Source: a virus
Reading direction: 5' to 3' (one strand)
Virus record (IMG/VR): IMGVR_UViG_3300007735_000702
Location: 1 to 38,470 of that record
Length of the DNA: 38,470 nt
The position numbers and the translations under genes are program-made. A model generated the notes under the pieces. It saw only the letters and a program-made list of their open reading frames with translations. It searched no databases and was not told where the DNA came from. Below, piece by piece: positions 30,258-36,346 of this stretch. Positions within the stretch are counted from its first letter, which is position 1. The number at the start of each line of letters is the position of its first letter.

Positions 30258-30462
30258 GCCGTACCTAACAACTGATCAGTTAGCCGCTAGGTGGGGGCTG
30301 CGGCCCGCCACCTTAAAATCCCAACGTGCGCGTGGGGTTGGCCCACCGTATGAAACTGCTGAACGCCTAGCCTCACCGCTAGGTGCTCCACGTGTTCGCT
30401 ATTCACTAGCGCAAATCCTGGCCTTCGAGGCCGCCCACAACATCACCCCGCTAATCCCATGA
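30250..30462 (+). CDS. Helix-turn-helix protein (AlpA/excisionase-like)
   Basis: The 70-aa product starts [20 protein letters not shown] and continues [48 protein letters not shown] in this order is the MerR-like winged HTH seen in AlpA, Xis and related small phage regulators. The C-terminal part ([14 protein letters not shown]) packs as a short helix. The ATG overlaps the bet stop by eight bases, and its own stop overlaps the SSB ATG. No integrase is present, so a regulatory role is likelier than excision. Confidence 0.7.
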   Translation: MTEPYLTTDQLAARWGLRPATLKSQRARGVGPPYETAERLASPLGAPRVRYSLAQILAFEAAHNITPLIP

Positions 30463-30809
30463 GTTTATTTGCTACCGGCATTGTTCGCATTATTTCTGAG
30501 CCTCAACTACGCACGTTTGACAATGGCACGCAAGTTGCTAATTTGTTTGGCGGTATCGGTGAGGGCAAAGATAAAAATGGGGAATACATTAACAACGGCA
30601 TTGACTGCGAGATATGGGGCAAGTCGGCTGAATTAGTATGCGACCGCTGCAAAAAAGGCGATAGCATCCAGGTCAATGGCACCATACGGCGCCAAGAATG
30701 GGCAGATAAGCAAACAGGTGATAAGCGCAGCAAACACATAATGAGCGTTAGCAGGTTTGAATTTTTGCCACGGGCTGCTAATAATACAAGCGAACCTGAT
30801 CCTTTTTAA
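30459..30809 (+). CDS. ssb: Single-stranded DNA-binding protein
   Basis: This 116-aa OB-fold protein carries ATGIVRIISEPQLRTFDNGT, VANLFGGIGEGKD, NNGIDCEIWGKSAELVCDR, KKGDSIQVNGTIRRQEWAD and HIMSVSRFEFLP, the strand pattern of bacterial and phage SSBs. The C-terminus ends NNTSEPDPF, a near match to the acidic-Phe tail (DDIPF) that recruits partners. It probably works with the exonuclease and annealase and helps host polymerase at the phage fork. Its stop lies 3 nt before the sigma gene start. Confidence 0.9.
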   Translation: MSLFATGIVRIISEPQLRTFDNGTQVANLFGGIGEGKDKNGEYINNGIDCEIWGKSAELVCDRCKKGDSIQVNGTIRRQEWADKQTGDKRSKHIMSVSRFEFLPRAANNTSEPDPF

Positions 30810-30812
30810 GCC

Positions 30813-31679
30813 ATGACTGCTGATGCAATGCGCGATTACCTAGAAGCCATTTCTAGGTATCCGTTGCTTAGTACACAGCAGGAAATACAGTTGGCACGTA
30901 AAATCGCGCAGTACATGGAGCTGCGCGATAACCCTAACCCAACACCTGCTGAGCAACGGTTAATAAAAGCTGGCCTTAAGGCACGGGCTACAATGGTGAA
31001 CTGTAATTTACGTTTAGTTGTACATATTGCCAAGCGTTATACGGGGAGAATTAAGTCAATGGATATGCTGGATTTATGCCAAGAAGGCAATATCGGCTTA
31101 CAACGTGCAGCAGAAAAGTTTGACGCATCCCGAGGATATAAGTTTTCGACTTATGCCTATTGGTGGATAAGGCAATCATTAAAACGTGCTATTGACAGCA
31201 AAGAACGCATGATAAAGATACCTATACACATGATTGACAGAATGTTTAAGGCATTACAGATTGAAACTGAATTTATGAAAGAGCATGGCCGCAAGCCAAG
31301 CAAAACAGAATTAGCAGATATTATGGGCTTGACCGTAGAGCAATTGCTAGCATTAGTTGATTGCAGCAATGCTCATGTTAGTTTAGATGAATTTATAACA
31401 GATGATGGCAATTCCTTGCTTGATTTAATTGCCAGCCCTCAGGTTGATATTGATTATGACCTAGACCATAGTAAAGAACATGTGCAGCTTGCGCTTTCTT
31501 ATTTAACTGATATGGAGCAAGATATGATAAATAAACGCTACCATCAAGATTTAACTTTCACCGCAATTGCAAAGGATCATAACGTATGCCGTGAACGTAT
31601 AAGGCAACGCATGACAAGTGCGCATCGCAAATTAGGTAGAATGATGTCAGAATATACGTTTCCACCACGGGCGGTTTGA
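30813..31679 (+). CDS. Sigma-70 family sigma factor, primary-like (group 2 type)
   Basis: This 288-aa factor has region 1.2 (DAMRDYLEAISRYPLLSTQQ), region 2 (NCNLRLVVHIAKRY, MLDLCQEGNIGLQRAAEKFD, GYKFSTYAYWWIRQSLKRAI), region 3 (MIKIPIHMIDRMFKALQIET, HGRKPSKTELADIMGLTVEQ) and region 4.2 (TFTAIAKDHNVCRERIRQRM). Region 1.1 is absent. YAYWWIRQ and the N-terminal spacing are like cyanobacterial group 2 sigmas rather than small phage T4 gp55-type factors. It is the last gene of the recombination operon and could redirect host RNA polymerase to late promoters. The 3' end overlaps a convergent ORF by 33 nt. Confidence 0.9.
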   Translation: MTADAMRDYLEAISRYPLLSTQQEIQLARKIAQYMELRDNPNPTPAEQRLIKAGLKARATMVNCNLRLVVHIAKRYTGRIKSMDMLDLCQEGNIGLQRAAEKFDASRGYKFSTYAYWWIRQSLKRAIDSKERMIKIPIHMIDRMFKALQIETEFMKEHGRKPSKTELADIMGLTVEQLLALVDCSNAHVSLDEFITDDGNSLLDLIASPQVDIDYDLDHSKEHVQLALSYLTDMEQDMINKRYHQDLTFTAIAKDHNVCRERIRQRMTSAHRKLGRMMSEYTFPPRAV

Positions 31680-31886
31680 TTGTTGAAGATATAAAGTAGC
31701 TTCTAAAGCTGCGATATGGTGCACAGCTTGCTTTATTAATTTAGCTTGATGTGCATTTTGCTTAATTAAATTAGCGCATAATTTAGCTACTTCTTTGCTG
31801 TCAGGGCAGTTAAGTGCAGCACGGCTCTGGCCTTCAAGCGCTAGCTGCTCCTCTAGACTGAGCTGCACCACCATCCACTCCATCAT
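31647..31886 (-). CDS. Small helical protein of unknown function, convergent with the sigma gene
   Basis: This 79-aa protein has MVVQLSLEEQLALEGQSRAA followed by a long helix (EVAKLCANLIKQNAHQAKLI, AVHHIAALEATLYLQ) and a C-terminal WWKRIF. Heptad-like Leu/Ile spacing suggests a coiled coil. The aromatic-basic tail might touch a membrane. It overlaps the sigma 3' end by 33 nt tail-to-tail. Antisense pairing with the sigma mRNA is possible if transcripts run through. Function unknown. Confidence 0.5.
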   Translation of the reverse strand: MMEWMVVQLSLEEQLALEGQSRAALNCPDSKEVAKLCANLIKQNAHQAKLIKQAVHHIAALEATLYLQQSNRPWWKRIF

Positions 31887-31918
31887 TTCTACATTTTGCA
31901 GTTAATGGCATTCTAACA

Positions 31919-32119
31919 ATGGAAACACCAACTATCAAGCGCGTTAAGTCTAAGGACGGCGATTATATATGGCAGGTAACGTATGCTGGCATGTGTAAAG
32001 AACACGTGCAATCTTGGCAGGCTATGGTATTTTATCATCAGGCAATGGAATGTTATCACAACGACGCAGGTAACTTAAAAGCTTTATTGCACGGCCCAGA
32101 TCCCAGCAATCATGATTAG
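31919..32119 (+). CDS. 66-aa protein of unknown function
   Basis: The ATG follows an AT-rich stretch. The product METPTIKRVKSKDGDYIWQV continues TYAGMCKEHVQSWQAMVFYH and ends GPDPSNHD. A basic beta-hairpin followed by an aromatic helix (QSWQAMVFYHQAMECY) is plausible. The last 98 nt lie opposite the HNH nuclease gene, so one of the two C-termini may be shorter than drawn, or both are real and convergent. No clear promoter. Confidence 0.45.
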   Translation: METPTIKRVKSKDGDYIWQVTYAGMCKEHVQSWQAMVFYHQAMECYHNDAGNLKALLHGPDPSNHD

Positions 32120-32363
32120 TCCACCAGCTCCACAATTCAGAATGACCTTTTTGCCTGTTATGCACTGAACAGCAAGGTGCTAGGTTAGCCCTACTGGTAT
32201 GGCCGCCATTCTTTTTAGGGACCAAATGATCAAGTGTTATGTTATCAAATTGCTGGCCGCAGATGTAGCACCTGCTATCCCATTCCTCAATGATTGATTT
32301 ACGGAATTTGTGTTTGGTTACCTTACGGCTGACTAACTCGGTCTCGTTGATGTGATGGTTCAT
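32022..32363 (-). CDS. HNH endonuclease
   Basis: The 113-aa product starting MNHHINETELVSRKVTKHKF carries a compact HNH domain: WDSRCYICGQQFDNITLDHL followed by VPKKNGGHTSRANLAPCCSV and HNRQKG. CxxC, the DHLVP histidine, the Asn and the final CCSVHN set are all present, so it is probably active. The ATG at 32363 is chosen because GGAG lies just upstream; the longer frame to 32426 lacks one. It overlaps the preceding small gene by 41 nt. Late-operon position suits a packaging-associated or homing nuclease. Confidence 0.75.
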   Translation of the reverse strand: MNHHINETELVSRKVTKHKFRKSIIEEWDSRCYICGQQFDNITLDHLVPKKNGGHTSRANLAPCCSVHNRQKGHSELWSWWTNHDCWDLGRAIKLLSYLRRCDNIPLPDDKIP

Positions 32364-32526
32364 GAGGCTCCGGCATTTCGTAGGGAAGCACCTCATAATC
32401 CAGGAGGTGAGCGTTTGACTGTGCAATTTCTTCTAACCTAGCGGCGATGCCGATTGCTACATCATCTGATGAGTACTCACTATCTACGACCATCATGGCA
32501 GATATTTCAACAAGGTAACGGTTCAT
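32323..32526 (-). CDS. 67-aa protein of unknown function
   Basis: The product begins MNRYLVEISAMMVVDSEYSS and continues DDVAIGIAARLEEIAQSNAH, with an acidic, Pro-rich C-terminus (YEMPEPHEPSHQRD). A beta strand, a helix (DVAIGIAARLEEIAQ) and a second strand (LLDYEVLPYEM) suggest a small alpha/beta fold. Its ATG overlaps the metallophosphoesterase stop (ATGA), so translation is coupled. No family recognised. Confidence 0.55.
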   Translation of the reverse strand: MNRYLVEISAMMVVDSEYSSDDVAIGIAARLEEIAQSNAHLLDYEVLPYEMPEPHEPSHQRDRVSQP

Positions 32527-33392
32527 GTTGCAGGCTCGCAGGTGATTTCAACGCCAGAACTAGCGCGTGGTCGTAGCTTAAGCCATATACCGCCAAGTGA
32601 TTTAGGCATTACAATTTTTTCGATTGCAAATCCACCGCCGCCTTTAAATTCTTGTTTGTAAGTGCCTGTTTGTATATGCCAGCGTTGCTCTATTCGTTGC
32701 TCGCCTTTGTTATTAATTCTATAACATGGATGCGCCACAATTGTGCGTTCATGATTATGACCATTAACTATTACATCAGCATCAGGCATGATGCTGGCAT
32801 ATCTACCGCCGCCCAATGTGCCTTTTGTTATTACACCACCCCAAGTGCCATGGTGGAATCCAAGAGTTAATCGCCTGATTTTTTCTTGTTTTTGTTGGGC
32901 GGCATCTTCCATATAAAAAGTAAACCATACAAAGCCTTGATAACGCATATGTTCTACAGGGCTGCCACTATCGCGCATGATGCGGACTACGTTACCAAGT
33001 GGATCAACTTCGTTGTGGTTGATGATTGCTGTTTCGTGATTACCGTCTGACATCATTACGATGTCATCTTGCCAAGGCTTTAGCCATGTTGCAGTTTCGT
33101 TAAATACTAAGTCAAAATAGTTGCCACCTAAATGTTCTGGCCTTATATCGCCTTTACTGCCACGTCTATCTTTTTTGCCTTGCATTAGGCACATTATATC
33201 ACCAAAGAAAAGCGCCTTACCTTGGCGCTCTTTCATTTCATCTAAATGCTTTTTGAAAAGCTTACGGTCGCATTTTGGGTTATCAAGGTGGATATCGGAT
33301 GCAAGAAAGAAATTATATTGCGATGTAGTTGAGGTATAGGGAACCCGTATTTCTGTTAATTCTGGGCTGTGACGGATTACATCGCATTTCAT
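32523..33392 (-). CDS. Calcineurin-like metallophosphoesterase
   Basis: This 289-aa enzyme has the full metal-binding set: SDIHLD (Asp33, His35), FFGDIM (Asp65), DGNHET (Asn118, His119), GFHHGTWG (about 178-185) and NGHNHERT (His212, His214). It is expected to hydrolyse phosphodiesters or phosphoanhydrides with two metal ions. It lies between the endolysin and an HNH nuclease, so its substrate is not obvious; phage relatives include DNA-repair and signalling-nucleotide phosphatases. It overlaps the endolysin stop by four bases. Confidence 0.85.
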   Translation of the reverse strand: MKCDVIRHSPELTEIRVPYTSTTSQYNFFLASDIHLDNPKCDRKLFKKHLDEMKERQGKALFFGDIMCLMQGKKDRRGSKGDIRPEHLGGNYFDLVFNETATWLKPWQDDIVMMSDGNHETAIINHNEVDPLGNVVRIMRDSGSPVEHMRYQGFVWFTFYMEDAAQQKQEKIRRLTLGFHHGTWGGVITKGTLGGGRYASIMPDADVIVNGHNHERTIVAHPCYRINNKGEQRIEQRWHIQTGTYKQEFKGGGGFAIEKIVMPKSLGGIWLKLRPRASSGVEITCEPAT

Positions 33393-34534
33393 GGCCGCAC
33401 CAACAACGCCCAGCCGGTGCCAGACCCGTCCGCTTCCCAGCGCCGATTAAAGCGGGGTTGGCTGTATTTAATACCTGCACCATTACGGTTTGCGGTGTAG
33501 CCGCCATTGATTAGATCAGCCTCACCGTTGGGGTCATTAACGATCCAGTGCCCGGCATCAGTAAAGCCGATCACTACTGACCAATGGCCGCCACCTGTCG
33601 GCGCATTGTATGGCCCGTGGTGTAACCATCCGACTGCAACAGGTCTACCAGCTCGCAACTCGGTTTCTAGTAAACCTGGTGAGCAATTGGTCTGGAATCG
33701 CGCCTGTAAACCAAGGCTGCGTAATGCTTGCACTTGCGCTTGTGAATCGGTGGTGTCGCCGTATTTGGCGCGGATAGCGTTATAAGCATCATCGCTTTTT
33801 ACCTTGCCATAAAACTTAGCAAGCATGGCGCAACTACTGCTAAAGCACTCGCGGTAACCAGTGCCGCTGGCATTATCGTTTTGGTACTCATACGGCACCT
33901 TTAGCAGCACTGATGTGGCTTTTTTGCTGATGCCCCAGAGTTTTGCTTCTGCTTCACGTCTACGGCGTAGGCCCGGTTCTGCTGGTGTGCCTGGGTTGAT
34001 ATATAACATTAATGCCGCTGGTACTGCGTCATAATCGGACTCGCGCAGGCATTTAGATATTGTCTCAAATCCTGTTGCGCCATAAAATCCCCAACCTACG
34101 TTGTAGGCAAAACTAATCAACGCATTTTGCCTATGCGCTGGTAATGTTTTCCAGCCTGGTATTGTTTTTGCTAGTGCTGGTACAACCTGAGTTTCTAGCA
34201 TGTTATCTAGCAACCCATCGGCAGCATCGCGTGTGATGGTATCGCCGATTTTTACTGCTGCGCCATCAGGCCATCTAGTGGTGCCCCAGCCGATGGTTGG
34301 CACACCGGCAGGGCATATATAGGCTACATCACTAAAACCTTCAAATTCGCGTATCAATTTTGCCGCTGGTTCCCATGCTAATGCTGGTTTTGGCGCTGGA
34401 TCAGCGCGGAATTTGTCGAGGAATGTAGCCTGCTCATCTGGTGCCAGTAGTTCCCATGCCCAGTTCCATGCCGCCTGCTGATGTGGCAGCGGTGGCTTTG
34501 AGGTAGCTTTTGCCGCTGCCAGGAAATTACTCAC
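33389..34534 (-). CDS. Endolysin: GH24 lysozyme fused to a C39-like cysteine peptidase
   Basis: The N-terminal domain (about residues 55-210) is a GH24 muramidase: IREFEGFSDVAYICPAGVPT then IGWGTT, with catalytic Glu65, a Cys (74) at the usual Asp site as in many phage lysozymes, and Thr80. HRQNALISFAYNVGWG follows. The C-terminal domain (about 215-381) is a papain-like C39 fold: VPYEYQNDNASGTGYRECFS (Cys230), GGHWSVVIGF (His317) and HWIVNDPNGEA (Asn/Asp). It would cut both glycan and peptide bonds of the wall. A 50-aa helical lead precedes the lysozyme. No signal peptide, so export depends on a holin. Confidence 0.85.
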   Translation of the reverse strand: MSNFLAAAKATSKPPLPHQQAAWNWAWELLAPDEQATFLDKFRADPAPKPALAWEPAAKLIREFEGFSDVAYICPAGVPTIGWGTTRWPDGAAVKIGDTITRDAADGLLDNMLETQVVPALAKTIPGWKTLPAHRQNALISFAYNVGWGFYGATGFETISKCLRESDYDAVPAALMLYINPGTPAEPGLRRRREAEAKLWGISKKATSVLLKVPYEYQNDNASGTGYRECFSSSCAMLAKFYGKVKSDDAYNAIRAKYGDTTDSQAQVQALRSLGLQARFQTNCSPGLLETELRAGRPVAVGWLHHGPYNAPTGGGHWSVVIGFTDAGHWIVNDPNGEADLINGGYTANRNGAGIKYSQPRFNRRWEADGSGTGWALLVRP

Positions 34535-34782
34535 TTTAATGCTGCCTTAATCGGGTCATATAGCAACGCTACTAATTCGATTGTTTCGCGTGATACCTTC
34601 CCGCCAGTTGCATTAGCAATCGCATGAGCAAATTTTTGTTCTACTGCTCGTGGTGCTAGTGTTTGTGGCATCTCTGCATCTAATTGTTTATACACCTGCG
34701 GCAACCCACGCCGTAGGGTTTCATCCATTGCCATTTTTAAAATTGCCTTTGCCAGACGGATTAAAAAGGCTTTCATAATCAA
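34531..34782 (-). CDS. Small amphipathic protein in the lysis cluster
   Basis: This 83-aa protein begins MIMKAFLIRLAKAILKMAMD, an amphipathic basic helix rather than a clear membrane span, followed by RRGLPQVYKQLDAEMPQTLA and a C-terminal helical part (TIELVALLYDPIKAALK). ATGA overlaps tie it to the endolysin and the previous membrane gene. It could be a holin partner, antiholin or membrane-associated accessory. The family is not recognised. Confidence 0.55.
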   Translation of the reverse strand: MIMKAFLIRLAKAILKMAMDETLRRGLPQVYKQLDAEMPQTLAPRAVEQKFAHAIANATGGKVSRETIELVALLYDPIKAALK

Positions 34783-35030
34783 TCAGCCTTACGGCTTAAT
34801 GAGATTAGTGTGGTGAGCACTCCCATCATAGACGCAATTGCACGGCTATCACTATCGCTACAGGTAGGCTGTGGCTCGATCGCTTTGCCATCTGGTGTGC
34901 CGACATATTTGGCATACCATGGCCATGCAGTTGGCCATACATAAAATCTACATGCCGCCCATTGCGCTGTGATTAAAACCATGATGGCGATGGAGGTGCC
35001 AACGATGGATCGCACCAGCCATGGCGGCAT
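34779..35030 (-). CDS. Membrane protein in the lysis cluster, holin or spanin candidate
   Basis: In this 83-aa product residues about 6-29 (LVRSIVGTSIAIMVLITAQW and following) form a transmembrane helix. A polar loop with two Pro and Cys residues comes next (DGKAIEPQPTCSDSDSRA). A shorter hydrophobic helix (AIASMMGVLTTLISL) is near the C-terminus. Two spans with both ends inside would suit a class II holin. It overlaps its neighbours by one to four bases. Confidence 0.6.
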   Translation of the reverse strand: MPPWLVRSIVGTSIAIMVLITAQWAACRFYVWPTAWPWYAKYVGTPDGKAIEPQPTCSDSDSRAIASMMGVLTTLISLSRKAD

Positions 35031-35269
35031 CAGCGCACCTCAAGCTTGCTGACGCGGTTTTCCACTTTATTTAAGCGATCAAATGTCTCGCGACGGTCGG
35101 CCTTGATGTCCTCGTGTAATGTTTCTAGGCTTCCGGCGATATGCTCAACTGCGCTGGTTAGCCTGATAATTGCGGCGGCGGCTTCTTCATTGCGGCGGCT
35201 AAACCCGAACAACCCCATCGCCGCTACGCCGATGCTGGCACCAACAGTAGCGGCAAGAATTTCGATCAT
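35030..35269 (-). CDS. Membrane protein with coiled coil, holin-like
   Basis: This 79-aa product has an N-terminal transmembrane segment (IEILAATVGASIGVAAMGLF, about residues 2-21), then a basic FSRRNEE and a long charged helix (EHIAGSLETLHEDIKADRRE) ending in a coiled coil (FDRLNKVENRVSKLEVR). One span plus coiled coil resembles XhlA-type hemolysin/holin accessories in reverse order. It lies between two other small membrane genes and upstream of the endolysin. Role in membrane disruption is inferred. Confidence 0.6.
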   Translation of the reverse strand: MIEILAATVGASIGVAAMGLFGFSRRNEEAAAAIIRLTSAVEHIAGSLETLHEDIKADRRETFDRLNKVENRVSKLEVR

Positions 35270-35273
35270 ACGC

Positions 35274-35378
35274 TCATTCTACCGGGTCAGAATCCTGATG
35301 ACGTGCTGCCATTGCTAAAAGACACCAGCCGATCAGGAGCAGGGCTAACAGGAGCAGGGCTCCAATTGCTGTAATCAT
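35274..35378 (-). CDS. 34-aa single-span membrane protein in the lysis cluster
   Basis: The ATG at 35378 lies two bases after the stop of the 82-aa gene, and the frame ends four bases before the next ATG. The product MITAIGALLLLALLLIGWCL followed by LAMAARHQDSDPVE is one transmembrane helix with a short acidic tail. Tight packing between coupled genes and an uninterrupted Leu/Ala/Ile stretch support a real micro-protein. Tiny holins of this size exist, so it is a holin candidate. Confidence 0.6.
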   Translation of the reverse strand: MITAIGALLLLALLLIGWCLLAMAARHQDSDPVE

Positions 35379-35380
35379 TG

Positions 35381-35629
35381 TTACTGCAACGCTGCTTCAA
35401 TGTCTGCGCGAGATGCAAAACCCCATGCCGCAGCAGCACTGGCATTCCATTCGCGGCGGATTACTGGAACAACAAATCCGTCGTCACCTTCCACGAGGGT
35501 GCGGTCATAATCCACGGGATATACTGCATCATCAAATGTGATGTAGTCATTTAGCAGGTTTGTTAGAAACGCTGTGTGCTCTGGGCTTGATGGCGCTTCT
35601 CGCAGGTCTGTGGCGGTGTTGATCAGCAT
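35381..35629 (-). CDS. 82-aa protein after the fibre, unknown (chaperone possible)
   Basis: The product begins MLINTATDLREAPSSPEHTA and continues FLTNLLNDYITFDDAVYPVD, with EGDDGFVVPVIRREWNASAA and a final helix DIEAALQ. It is acidic, with a mixed fold. In many siphoviruses a small acidic gene follows the fibre and helps its folding; here an inserted HNH gene on the other strand separates the two. No direct motif confirms a chaperone. Confidence 0.5.
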   Translation of the reverse strand: MLINTATDLREAPSSPEHTAFLTNLLNDYITFDDAVYPVDYDRTLVEGDDGFVVPVIRREWNASAAAAWGFASRADIEAALQ

Positions 35630-35655
35630 GGCAATAAGTGAAAGGGAGTAAGATT

Positions 35656-36222
35656 GTGGAGCAGCGGTGCGTCAACACCCTGCCCCGTGTCCACCTCACC
35701 TTTAATGAGATGACAATTAAGCATAAACCGCTTCCTGCAATTGATGAACTGCATAAGCTTTTTGAATTGCGTGATGGTGTATTGATCCGTAAGACTGGCA
35801 AAGGTGGCGTAAAGATTGGAACACCAGCAGGCAGCCCAATCCTTAATGGCGGTCACATTTGTGTCAGTATTGGTGATTCTCGCTATCTGGCGCATCGACT
35901 GATTTGGATGCTGTCTACAGGCGAAGACCCTGGTAAATATCAAATTGATCACATTAACGGCAACCGAATTGATAACCGCATCGAGAATCTGCGAAAAGTA
36001 ACGCATCAACAAAATGGAATGAACCGAAGCAAGCCTCAGTGCAATTCGCATAGTGGCGTTATAGGCGTTTGTTGGCGCAAGAGCAGCAACAAGTGGGAAG
36101 CTACAATTCACCACAACGGCAAAACTATTTTCTTGGGTTTGCATAAAACCAAAGAAGCTGCACTCGCTGCAAGAATTATTAAAGAGCAAGAGTTGTTTGG
36201 AGAACATGCACCTAACCGGTAA
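35656..36222 (+). CDS. Homing endonuclease, HNH_3 plus AP2-like domain
   Basis: The product carries ELRDGVLIRKTGKGGVKIGT, HICVSIGDSRYLAHRLIWML, the HNH_3 core KYQIDHINGNRIDNRIENLR, then an AP2-like DNA-binding part (SHSGVIGVCWRKSSNKWEAT and FLGLHKTKEAALAAR). This is the domain order of free-standing phage homing nucleases. It is alone on the plus strand between fibre and lysis genes, overlapping the fibre's last 11 nt, so it looks like a later insertion. GTG 35656 is preceded by AAAGGGAG at seven bases; GTG 35638 and ATG 35710 are alternatives. Confidence 0.85.
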   Translation: MEQRCVNTLPRVHLTFNEMTIKHKPLPAIDELHKLFELRDGVLIRKTGKGGVKIGTPAGSPILNGGHICVSIGDSRYLAHRLIWMLSTGEDPGKYQIDHINGNRIDNRIENLRKVTHQQNGMNRSKPQCNSHSGVIGVCWRKSSNKWEATIHHNGKTIFLGLHKTKEAALAARIIKEQELFGEHAPNR

Positions 36223-36346
36223 CTATATGCTCACAACAAAAACGACCGCCAATGCCGTCGCTACCGGAGGACGGAAAGTTGCTCCAGTCGGCGAATCGTG
36301 AACCTGAGGCAGCCCCGTCGTTCCAGGTGCCACCCAAGCGGAGAGC
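36212..36346 (-). other. DGR-target-like C-type-lectin segment at the fibre tip
   Basis: The last 44 codons read ALRLGGTWNDGAASGSRFAD, WSNFPSSGSDGIGGRF, CCEHIVTG. The spacing GG-x-W-x-D-G-A-x-x-G-S-R, then P-S, then I-G-x-R and a final C-E-H matches the variable end of lectin-fold phage fibres that are targets of diversity-generating retroelements. GC content is about 62-70% at 36241-36360 against roughly 45% at 36601-36660. No reverse transcriptase or template repeat was found in the window, so it may be a fixed lectin tip. Confidence 0.55.

Noticed and set aside
30284-30385. CCGCTAGGTG repeated at 30284 and 30376, similar to the operator repeats near 25070
   Set aside because: Both copies lie within codons of the HTH gene, 92 bp apart and with a different last base; chance or codon bias is sufficient.
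35623-36207. 194-aa minus-strand ORF opposite the homing nuclease
   Set aside because: The HNH_3 and AP2 motifs on the plus strand are unmistakable; the minus frame shows no recognisable domain and mirrors the sense codons.
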